From positions 20,693,346 to 20,757,345 of the forward strand of contig CM020618.1 in assembly GCA_009829735.1 (NCBI GenBank): a DNA stretch of 64,000 nt, in the 5' to 3' direction. This stretch comes from Pyropia yezoensis. Lineage: Eukaryota > Rhodophyta > Bangiophyceae > Bangiales > Bangiaceae. Every line of letters starts with the position of its first letter. Position 1 is the first letter of the stretch. The translations under genes were made by a program, and so were the position numbers. The notes beneath the pieces are model-generated. The model did not search any database. It had not been told where the DNA came from and saw nothing but the letters and a program-made list of their open reading frames with translations. Below, one piece after another: positions 12,263 to 21,298 of the stretch.

Positions 12263-12961
12263 ATGGCGTCGTCGCCCACGTCGGAGAGCTTCCCCGACCG
12301 AAATGTGGCGAGTGGCAACGTGCCGCCGCCGCGCCCCAAGTTTTCTCGCCCCAAGGGTGGCGCCACGTTTATCGGTAAGGGCAAAGGCGCTGTACCGACA
12401 ACAGATGTGGCCAAGGAGCGGGCGTCGGGGGAGGAGGCGGCCAAGCTCAAGGCCAAGGAGGAGGTGAAGCGGCTGAAGGAGGCGGCCAAGTCGGCGCGCT
12501 ACAGTGGCGGCGGAGACGACGACTACAATGCGTTTATTGACGGCAAGATTGTGGAGTCGGATGAGGAGACAGCCAAGGAGCTGTGCGAGACTGGGGAGCA
12601 GCTGGCCGACCACGACGGCCTGAGCTTTGACGACATGGCGGAGGAGGCCGAGGTGGACGACATTGAGTCTTCGACCGACGAGGAGGCGGCGCCGACGGAG
12701 GCGCTCAAGGCGCAGAGCCGCACCTTTTTGGTTCGCAAGAATCTGGCGGCCGCCAAGGGCGCCCCGGTTGCCGGTGAGGGGGAAAACAAGTTTAGTGACG
12801 TGGCCGCGCGGGGGGCGCCCAAGCTCGGCACCTTTATTATGCGGCGGAAGAAGACGGCGGAGATTCCAGCGGCGGCCGGGGCGAGTGAGGAGTCGCCCAG
12901 AGAGTCCAGGCTGCCCAAGAAGGGCGGGATGACGTTTATGCGCCGTAAGAACAAAGCCTAG
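12263..12961 (+). CDS. Acidic protein with four TF-x-x-R/K motifs, unknown function
   Basis: A 232-aa soluble, charged protein starting at ATG 12263 (context GCAGCATGG). No known domain is recognised. A short motif recurs four times: GATFIGKGKG near the start, SRTFLVRKNL and LGTFIMRRKK in the middle, and GMTFMRRKNK at the extreme C-terminus. Between copies lie a Lys/Glu-rich predicted helix or coiled coil (EEAAKLKAKEEVKRLKEAAK) and a strongly acidic segment. The spaced basic-hydrophobic motifs on an acidic disordered backbone look like a multivalent binding scaffold. That is inference. It could act in the nucleus or cytosol; no signal peptide or membrane segment is seen. Confidence 0.75.
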   Translation: MASSPTSESFPDRNVASGNVPPPRPKFSRPKGGATFIGKGKGAVPTTDVAKERASGEEAAKLKAKEEVKRLKEAAKSARYSGGGDDDYNAFIDGKIVESDEETAKELCETGEQLADHDGLSFDDMAEEAEVDDIESSTDEEAAPTEALKAQSRTFLVRKNLAAAKGAPVAGEGENKFSDVAARGAPKLGTFIMRRKKTAEIPAAAGASEESPRESRLPKKGGMTFMRRKNKA

Positions 12962-14232
12962 GTGCCGCAAGGGCGGCGGCCGACTGGTGGACCCCCTTGT
13001 CTGTGAGGGGTGCATATCCGCACGGCTTGGCGTCGTCACGCGCCGGCCGCTGTGTGCGCGGTGCATGCAGTCGACGTGTTGCGCCGGCGGCACGGGCCGG
13101 GTTTGCGTGGGGTGTGGCGGGTTGTGTGTAATGTTATGGGTTCCTTGCGCTTGAGACGCCTGAGACGCCTGGCAGTTTCCGTTCGATGTTTTGTTCACTC
13201 TTTCCCTCGTTCTTGTTCCCGTAGGCTTGAAGCGATAGCAGCCCGACTACTTCTCACCTGTGGCCGTGATGTGGTCTTGTCGTGGTACCCCGCTGGCGCC
13301 TGCACGGTCACTGCGTTGGAAAGCGCCGCTGCAGAACGTTAGCCCACCAGCACGAAGAGGCCTCGTAGAACAACTCGGATCAAGTGTGGGATGGGGGGGG
13401 GGGGAGGCTCAGGGACGGGGCCTGTCTCCCATGTTCTGGGGTGCTGATGTGCGGCGGCACAAGCGCAGTGCAGGGGCCATGTGACGGGGTTTAGTGAACA
13501 GCTGCGCTTTCCATGAGACGTAGAAGCCCAGAGCGGTCGCGAACAGGCAGGCATTCATGCGGCAGTAGCACTTAACCTCGTCGGCAGACGACTACCGGGA
13601 CGCCCACGGCGCGGGCAGAGTCCCCAGGCGCTGAGCCAGTCATCGCCTCTCAGGGGTGCCACACTCCCAGCACTCCACCCAGCCCGAGCCAGCAACTGTC
13701 GTGCTCGTTTCGACTCCATCTGGCGCGCCATTGCGCTCAACGCAAGCAGTCACCACCCCACCCCCCTTCGCGGCTGTGCTGAACGCGGCGGCACGGCCCG
13801 CTGCCGCAACCGACGGGAGCGCGCAATGCCAGCGACTGAAAAAAACAATGCAGGGAAAGGAACAAAGCAGGAAGACATCACTGACAGCCATGTAGTCACC
13901 AGAGGTGCATACATAGCGGTGCAGATCAAGCCACCAAGCGCACGCACACAGTCGAGGCTGCACATCGCAATGAAGACCGTGTCTGCCCAACCGCACGGCA
14001 AGCAAGTGCAAAGGGATGTCCGTGAAAGCCATATTCTTCTAGTGCCACACCAGCCACCCACGAGCCGAGATACCAGAGCACAAGACAGACCAGCCACAAG
14101 ATCCGCGCTGCCACCTGAACAAGGCCTGACCACACTCCAATGCCGTCGAACACACCCAGACCAGTGCAGGAGAAAACTTCCGAAGGGCCAATCGAGCTGG
14201 TTGTTCCCCGCCGACCCCAGCACCACCTCCCG
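12962..14232. other. Intergenic region, nothing recognised
   Basis: About 1.3 kb between the stop of the TF-motif protein and the stop of eL15, which is read toward it. No domain, RNA gene or strong repeat was seen. A G run lies at 13391-13404. Confidence 0.5.
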
Positions 14233-14847
14233 TCAACGGTAGCGCTTGAGAGACAGCGTGTTGTGCTTCTTCCACACACCCCGGATCGACGGGCGCATCT
14301 TGGAGACGCCGTGCCCCTTGCGCATCAGGCCACGGCCGTGACGGCCAGCGCCAGTCAAACCGCGGCGCTCGCGGTGCTTCATCACTGGACGCGCAATCCA
14401 GTTGATGCGCGGATCCCGACGGATGGCCTTGTGCGACGGATCCACCATGATGACCTCGTAGTACTTGTAGACCGAGTCGTGGTTCACCCAGTACGAGTTC
14501 AGCACCCGCATGTTGCCGCACCGCCGACCAGCGCGCTCCTCAGCAACCGAGCGCTTGTTGCGCTGGAACTTCAGCTGCGAGATACCCTGGTGCTTGGGCT
14601 TACCATACTGGATACCCTTGGACACCGGGCGCTTGCGGCCACCGCGGCGAACCCGAACGCGGTAGATGACAAAGCCCTGCTTCGCCTTGTATCCCAGACG
14701 GCGCGCCTTGTCCGGCCGCGACGGCCGCGTTGCGCGGTGGATGGCAGGCAGGTGGCGGAACTCCCATGCCCGAACGCGGAGAAGGAAGCGGAGCACGTCA
14801 CTCTGCTTTTTGCGCCACAGCTCCTCAAGGTACTTGTACGCACCCAT
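14233..14847 (-). CDS. RPL15: 60S ribosomal protein eL15
   Basis: Encodes a 204-aa protein, the normal length for eukaryotic eL15, beginning [20 protein letters not shown] and ending [11 protein letters not shown]. Conserved blocks are seen in order: [79 protein letters not shown] and [20 protein letters not shown]. eL15 is a core component of the large subunit and contacts 25S/28S rRNA. The start is the ATG at 14847; the open frame continues upstream to 15084, but that sequence is not ribosomal. The gene is intact and intronless within the CDS. This is the clearest housekeeping gene in the window. Confidence 0.98.
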   Translation of the reverse strand: MGAYKYLEELWRKKQSDVLRFLLRVRAWEFRHLPAIHRATRPSRPDKARRLGYKAKQGFVIYRVRVRRGGRKRPVSKGIQYGKPKHQGISQLKFQRNKRSVAEERAGRRCGNMRVLNSYWVNHDSVYKYYEVIMVDPSHKAIRRDPRINWIARPVMKHRERRGLTGAGRHGRGLMRKGHGVSKMRPSIRGVWKKHNTLSLKRYR

Positions 14848-15265
14848 GGCTGCGACAAGCAGCAGCAACAACCGCCAAGGATGCAGAACAGGTAGGAGAT
14901 AGGGGGAAAGAAGGGTCGGTGGGGATGCCCGAGGGGAAAGGCGCGGAAGGTGGGCGGACGCTAACCTGACGTCGGCGCACGAGGGCCGCACAGAGGGATT
15001 GGTCGAAACTATCCGGCAGCAAAGGAGTAATCTTTGCTTATCCGAGAGGAATTCTTCACGGTCACTGACGCTCGCATTCCACATCCGGCCGCCTTGACGA
15101 CAGACTGTCCTATCCGGACTGTCAAATACGACGATGGAACTCCGCCTTCGACAGAAGGAGTACTACTAATTGATACATGGACAATCAGTAGCAGTCTGAG
15201 GGGTGCACCAGAAGAGGGTGGGGGGGGGGGGGTGTCGGGTTGTGCTGTAGCGTTTGTGCAGTACA

Positions 15266-15482
15266 CTGTACACACCCAGTTAAGACCCCCAGAAAGCGGA
15301 CATAGGGTTCTCGGCACCTGGTTGGAGGATAGACGGAACCGAGGCTTCTCATTGGAAAAATGTAAAACACTCCGGACTTGCCATTTACAGCGCTACGGAT
15401 GACGTTGTCAGAGAGGGGTGGAAGAGGGGGCTACATCTCCGTCGAATATCCTATGTCCGCCCTTCACTGGGTGTGTGTACAG
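15266..15482. mobile_element. MITE-like element with terminal inverted repeats
   Basis: A 217-bp unit starts CTGTACACACCCAG at 15266 and ends CTGGGTGTGTGTACAG at 15482. The similarity continues inward to a matching GCGGACATAGG / CCTATGTCCGC pair, interrupted by a small indel. There is no coding capacity. It lies about 420 bp upstream of the eL15 start. The target duplication is not clear, so the superfamily is not assigned. Confidence 0.65.
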
Positions 15483-16302
15483 CAAATTGCGGCGCTGCAT
15501 GGGAGGGTGGGCTGACGGCCGGATGCCCGCCAGACCATCATGGCCAACGCGCCCTTCGCCTCGACCAGCCACTCTGCACCACAGCAGCAGCTCCCCTCAG
15601 CTTGCCCCGTCACACCTTCGGTCTTGCGCAGCGCGGCCGTGCGGCTCCGTGCTCCCGCCCCCAAACCGCCCGTCCCTCAGTGAACATGCTTCGAGAGACC
15701 CTCAACTCCTGACCAGTTGATAGCGTGGGGCACGCAAGCGCACTCTGACTCACGAGCGCAGACCGCCGACCTGCGTCTCGCTTTTGGACTCGGCCGTGGC
15801 AGCGTGCATGTGGCTGAAGACGAGCCACACCCTTTGTGCAACATCGCATTGCCTCATCTATGGCGACTGCGTCGTCGCCACGGGGTCGGTGACAACCAGC
15901 GTCAGTCGTGGACGGACCTCTGCAGGTACATGCGGTTCCCTTAATAGCTAGGCGTGTTATCGGACGAGTCCGAGCAGCCGCACTGCACATTCAATGGCGT
16001 ACACAACCACAACACGACCACAGCACGGCGTCCAACGACAACACGACTACACTATCGCTTCCTCGCCACACACCATAACTACTGCGGCCAACAGTGCATA
16101 TGAAAAGACAGAGCTCACAAGCACCATGATGGCCATTCAAGTGCAAAACGACCAATACATCCCTGCCCTCATCAGGCTTGTATCGTCATAGGCAGGGTCA
16201 GACGAGATGCGGCAACGCATAGCAAACAACCTGGCAGACAGGAGCGCGATGAAGTGAGTGAACGTCTTCAGGCGAGCAAAGCTGCTGCTCGACCCACACA
16301 GT

Positions 16303-17728
16303 CTAGCCCAACGACGCGTCAATCTCCGAGATGCGCACCGGCCGGTTCTCCTTGATGCTCTTGGTCGCCGCCATGGCGTACACCACGGGGATGCGGCCGT
16401 CGTTGCCCGTGCACGGCACTGGTGTGTCCTGCACAATGCAGTCGATGAAAGCAATCATCTCCATCAAGAAGGCAGAGGCAAAGCGCTGCATGAAGAAATA
16501 GACCGGCAGGTCCGTGTGGCACCCGGTGCGGTCTGCGTAGGTAGCGGTGTTGGGGAAGTTGTTGTTGACCGTGATCGCGCCCGAGGTGCCAAAGAACTCT
16601 GCTTTTTGGTCGTAGCCGTACGGGGTAGCACGAGAGTTGTCAATTGTGCCAATGCAGCCGTTGGCAAACTTGAGGTGGCAGATGGTGTTGTCGTAGTCGC
16701 CAAGTGCCGCGATCTCGGGGTTGATGGCGACACCAGTGGCGTAGATCTCCACCACGTCCGAGCCCACCAGATACCGCGCCATGTCAAAGTCTGTTGCAGA
16801 CAAGGGAGGTGGGTTTACAGAAGAATCCAGGCGCCATGCACATATAAATAGTCTGATAGCAAAGCTAAGTGGTGGTTAGTATCAGACAAATCCACTGCCA
16901 GCAAACCAGGTCAAAGCTCAGGGCGACACAGCAAAGGTCGGACGACGCGAGCGGTGTCCACAAGATGGTGGACCCCTCAAAAGGACAGCGACAGAACGAA
17001 CCGTGGATAGTCTGGTCCAGGAAGACACCCCCAGAGTTCTTCAGGTACCCCACTGGCGGTGGCGCCGGGTCACGTGACGTCAAGTGCAGCTTGATGGGCG
17101 TGCCCAGGAAACCTTTGGCGCGGGCGTCGTACGCACGACCAAAGTCGGCATCATACCGCTTCTGGAACCCAATCATCAGCTTGACACCCGCTTCTTCCAC
17201 AGCCGCCAGAGACTCATCGATGACAGAGAGTGACTTGTCAATTGGCTTCTCGCAAAAGATGTGCTTTCCAGCGGCGGCTGCCTCCTTGATGATGTCGGCG
17301 TGCGTGTCCGTCGGTGAGCACACAATAATCGCATGAACGTCCGCGTTGTTGATGAGGTCCTTGTAGTCAGTGCACGCCATGGGCACGTTGTACTGCTTGG
17401 CCAGACGCCGAGCAGACTCCTCGAAGAAATCAGACACACAGACCAGCTCAGCGTCGGGGACCTTGTTGGCCAGGTTGGCCGCGTGGCACTGGCCAATGCG
17501 GCCGCAGCCAATGATACCAACATGGACCTTGGCTTCCTCCGACACAGAGTCCTCCAGCCGCAGCGCAGAGTCAGAAACCTTGGTGAAGGACTCTGCCGAC
17601 TGCTGCACCATCACCTTGTGCAGTTTCGAGTCTCCATAGAAAAGGTTGCGGTCAAAGCTGTCTGTCCGAGTCAGCGTAGTCTTGTCAGGCCGCTTCAGCT
17701 TCCCGGCCTGGTGGTCGGGCTTATACAT
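16303..17728 (-). CDS. Gfo/Idh/MocA oxidoreductase, inositol 2-dehydrogenase type (two exons)
   Basis: An NAD(P)-dependent sugar/inositol dehydrogenase of 404 aa. Exon 1 is 17728-17002 and exon 2 is 16790-16303. The 211-nt intron (17001-16791) starts GTTCGT and ends CAACAG; splicing splits an Asp codon (phase 1) and restores the family block TIHDFDMARYL. The Rossmann motif GCGRIG is at residues 74-79, and EKP, the usual catalytic-lysine motif of the family, is at 160-162. The GGVFLDQTIHDFD stretch is typical of IolG-like enzymes. IolG oxidises myo-inositol to scyllo-inosose; the exact substrate here is inferred. About 65 extra N-terminal residues precede the core, with no clear targeting signal. 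Confidence 0.92.
16791..17001 (-). other. Spliceosomal intron of the dehydrogenase gene
   Basis: Donor G|GTTCGT and acceptor CAACAG|AC are supported because reading through exon 1 gives non-family sequence immediately after the TIH block, while the joined frame is continuous. It is the only intron in the window that coding logic demands. Confidence 0.85.
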
Positions 17729-19059
17729 GATGGAAGAGGGGGGGGGGGGAGACGGGAAGAGACCTCAAGTGACTGCAGTGATAGCGCAAGAACGGGGTCG
17801 ACAAGGGGCACCGAGGAAAGACAGAGTGGTGCAGGGAGAGCACAAGAGAGGTTAGTGGTCCCAAGACATCCGGTGAGAGAGTTATAAGGGAGGAATGGTG
17901 CTCATCGCCACAGTGCCTGGCCATCAACTGCTCGACGGCATCCAGCCCACGGCACGCGACTCTACACGCGTGGTGGCCCCCCGCCTGCGCCTGGCCTCAG
18001 TCCGCGGGCAGCAGCAAGCCACCGTGTCCACAGCGAGCGCAGTCCGCTGGTAGCGACAGACCCCCCCCCCCCCCACATGCAGTGGCAGTGCGGATGTCAC
18101 GACGTGGTAGCGACACGGTCTCGGCACTCACCTTCGCAGGCAGCAGTCGCGGTGGCCCGAGCAGCAAACGGGTACGCAAGCGGTACGACGAGGTCGCCGC
18201 GGAAGGCGTGTGCAGTGGCAGCGCGGGTGGGGGCAGATAAGAGGGAAATCTTGCGCTGCCGCTCTCACCACACCTCGCAACCGGGCCCTGATCAGGATGG
18301 ACAACCAGGGCTGGTCGCACCCTTCGCCAGGTGGCTTGGACACGCACATTGGCACACGCCTGGCTGCCGAGTCCACTTGAGACCCCTCGCTGAGCGCTCC
18401 GGCAATGCCGCGCGAATGGATTCGCGTCAGGGCACGGGGGGGGGCCCAGAGTGTGTGATGGGGAGAAGCTGTCTCGGCGGGCAAGGCGCTCGCTCATAGG
18501 CCAGGCACCACCATGACTGGGGGCAGGTCGAGATGAGGGGGAGCAAGTATGTAGCTCACGTTTGGCTTACATAGGATCTCCCGCTGCAAAGGTTCGTATG
18601 CAAGTGGCCTGTTGGGGTGCTCAACTGGGGGTGTCCTTTGGACTGCGGTCTTTTTGAGGGCAGTCCGAGTATAGATCAGTTGCGGCATTTCGGGACTTGC
18701 GCGGGGGTGTTCGCCGACAGGCGTTCCTGGGCGCTGTGCAGCGCTCTGCCAGTCTGTTGGCCACGACATGGCTTGCATACGACGAGTTGAGAGAAGCTGA
18801 TACTTGTTGGGCTGGTCACAATTTCCATGACTTCCAGTTTCCTGAAAAAGTATTTCGATCTGATTGAGTGCAACGGCTGGGGTCAACTGCCATCTGGACA
18901 ACACCGACAGGGTGTTCACCATCCCGACAAGGGTCCGGGTGCGTCTGAACAACCTGAGCATACGCAACCCCACAAGCGGCGCCCGTGGTCTTTCCGGGCA
19001 CCAGGGCCATGAGCAGATGCGGCAGACCCTTTCGAGTCAGTCGAGCGGCTGGTTTACTC
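17729..19059. other. Divergent intergenic region
   Basis: About 1.3 kb between the dehydrogenase start (minus) and the first membrane-protein start (plus). It has a C run at 18060-18073. Short ORFs here have no recognisable features. Promoters for both genes are expected; no motif is distinctive. Confidence 0.45.
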
Positions 19060-20475
19060 ATGGCGCGGTCTGTCGCTGCCTGCAGTGCCGCTCTCTGTCT
19101 ACTGCTCGTCTCTCAAGGCTGCCAGGCGGCCGAGCAACCCCTGGCCACTTTCTTACCCGTTGACCACCATGGCCTCCCTTTCGACCTCTCGAATACGTCC
19201 CCGTCGTCCTTTTCTCTTCCTTCTTGGCTCTTCGAGTGTGCTGTGGATGAAGTGCGCCAGACCGCAGCGTGCGGCCACCATGTATTGGTCATTGTTGACG
19301 TTCGTGCCCCGTTCATCCGAGTGATTGAGACGGTGGCGATAATGACCGCCGATCTTCGCGGGGCGTCTGTAGCGACCCATGTCCCACTTGGTAGCACCCT
19401 GGATGTGCCGGTGCGCTCTGTGAGACGTGTAGGTGACCATGGTGGCGGGGTGGCGCTGAGTACTCCACTGCCCGTCCCGCCTGTTTGCCATCCGCGGGAC
19501 CCGCTGTACCAGTGGGAAGACCCAGCATCAGCAGGTGTTCGCTTTGAGTGGGACGTTACATCGGCTGGCGGCGTTTACCTGTGGAGCTACACGATGGACG
19601 GCGCATGGCTCGCTGATGCTCGCGACAATGTACTATCGTGGCGCTGCGGGCTGGACTCCTCGACCCTTCCAGGGGGAGTTCACCGGCAAGTTGTGAGGGC
19701 CACAGTAGGACCTGAAGGTGTTCTCTACCTGCCTACTCCCTTCAGACCTGCAGTGCAGGAAGAAGACCACAGGGCGGTCACTTGGGAGGACTGGGATGTT
19801 CGTCTTGATGCGCCTGGCCAAGGTACCCGCTTCTCGGTGGTCGTCTCTCTTGCGTATCCTTTTGTGGGTTTTTCGGGGAGGGTTTTCTCGAGAGAGTTGG
19901 CGGTGTTGCTTGGAGGCCTTGTCGCGGCGTTAGTTACGTGCGTGGTTGGCTTCTCCAACGCTGGTTGCGGGTGGGCAGCGCGCTCCCGCTTACGCCGCCG
20001 AAACGCGGCATGGGAGCACCTCTCCCGTCGCCTTGCGGCTGGAGCCATTTCCCGTGTGGAGTTTGGCACCGCCGCGGCGCGCTTGGCCGTCGAGGAGGAT
20101 GTGCTCGCCGCGGCTCCTCGTCTGGGCCACACCCCGGAGCACCGTCGGCGGCTGGCCCAGCTGGTGACCACTCGTCAACTCATGGGGGAATTTGATCTGG
20201 CCGAGTGCAACCGGCGATTGGGCGTTCTTGCTGCACAGCACAAGGTGCTCGCGGCAGAGGCGGCTAGTGGTGCGGGGTGGGCGGCGCCGGGTCGGTGGTT
20301 TGCCGAAGCCGAGGCGTGGCTTGACGAGGTGGCGCTGGCATCTGATGGGCCCGTTGCACGGGCGCTTGACGTGGCCATCCAGCATGGGTGGTTCCGCGCC
20401 AGCCAAGGGGAGTTTGTAGGCGCCGCGACCGCGATGGTGGTCGTCGTGTGGGGGCTGTATGTGATGCAGCGGTAG
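19060..20475 (+). CDS. Secreted/membrane-anchored protein, unknown
   Basis: A 471-aa protein with a clear signal peptide starting MARSVAACSAALCLLLVSQG (ATG 19060; an upstream in-frame ATG at 19009 would add 17 residues). An extracellular or lumenal part of about 255 residues contains several Cys and a W-x-C-G end (SWRCGLD). A hydrophobic segment around residues 279-303 (ELAVLLGGLVAALVTCVVGF) follows. Then comes an Arg-rich and Ala-rich helical region, and a second hydrophobic stretch at the C-terminus (ATAMVVVVWGLYVMQR). I do not recognise the family. The topology suggests a lumenal/extracellular sensor or adhesion domain with a membrane-associated helical tail. It lies 0.8 kb upstream of another secreted membrane protein in the same direction, so the two may be functionally linked or distant duplicates. 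Confidence 0.75.
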   Translation: MARSVAACSAALCLLLVSQGCQAAEQPLATFLPVDHHGLPFDLSNTSPSSFSLPSWLFECAVDEVRQTAACGHHVLVIVDVRAPFIRVIETVAIMTADLRGASVATHVPLGSTLDVPVRSVRRVGDHGGGVALSTPLPVPPVCHPRDPLYQWEDPASAGVRFEWDVTSAGGVYLWSYTMDGAWLADARDNVLSWRCGLDSSTLPGGVHRQVVRATVGPEGVLYLPTPFRPAVQEEDHRAVTWEDWDVRLDAPGQGTRFSVVVSLAYPFVGFSGRVFSRELAVLLGGLVAALVTCVVGFSNAGCGWAARSRLRRRNAAWEHLSRRLAAGAISRVEFGTAAARLAVEEDVLAAAPRLGHTPEHRRRLAQLVTTRQLMGEFDLAECNRRLGVLAAQHKVLAAEAASGAGWAAPGRWFAEAEAWLDEVALASDGPVARALDVAIQHGWFRASQGEFVGAATAMVVVVWGLYVMQR

Positions 20476-21298
20476 CACGGCGGTCGTGGTGGTTGTGAGA
20501 GTGCGTGCAGCCTATGTGTGCCCTGCTTTGGGACGACTGCTGTGTCTCGCCCCTTTCAGTTGAACGAGACCAGCGCTGCCTGCGGGGTGCACCGCCGCAC
20601 GGTACACTGCGCTGGCGATGCAGGAGAAAACCTGGGGTGCTGAACTTGAGCCTGTGTGCACTAGCGTTTTTCAACGAGAGGCGCAGAAAACAGCTATCTG
20701 GGCGGCTCTTTTACCGCGGGCGTGTATGCACGTATGTACATACATACTTTAGTACAAGCTTGGTGGCAAGACGACGCCTTCCCGTTCTACCACCAGGCAA
20801 CGATGTTTAAGACGACTTCGACGCAGGATCGGTGACGAGATTTGATGTAATTCTGTCGTTAGGTGGTACGTATTCACTGTCAGTTTGTCTGCACACAACG
20901 TGTCGGTCCCCATCCTGATGCCGGCAGCATCGTGCAAGTCTCCTTTGCCGTCGCTGTTTCGTTGTCGCCGCTTGAGCCGCGGGCCGACGTGATCGACGCG
21001 GGGTACTCGCGTCCCGGGTGGGACGCCGCCGCTGCGGTGCGGTCCAAGCGGTGTAAAACACGTCCTCGTTCCGTCTGTGTCTGGCACAAGCACACCCGTT
21101 TCGCTGGCCTTCTTGCCGCAGCCGGCGAGCGGACTTCCAGTCGGCGCTCAGTGGTCTCCTGCTTGCTGCTGTTCCTTATTCTCTTTCTTGCGCTTCCCGC
21201 TCATAGACCCATTCCCTTCGTGTTCCCGCGTTTTTCATCGTTGCATCGTTGTCCGCTGTGCTGTGCGTTCTCCACGTGCCTCCCGGGTTTGACCGTTC
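20476..21298. other. Spacer between the two membrane-protein genes
   Basis: An 823-bp spacer, less GC-rich than the genes, with ATGTACATACATAC-like sequence near 20730-20750. It probably holds the 3' end of the first gene and the promoter of the second. No gene is recognised. Confidence 0.45.

Noticed and set aside
14848..15084. 79-codon N-terminal extension of eL15
   Set aside because: eL15 begins universally with [11 protein letters not shown]. The extension is not ribosomal and gives an abnormal length.
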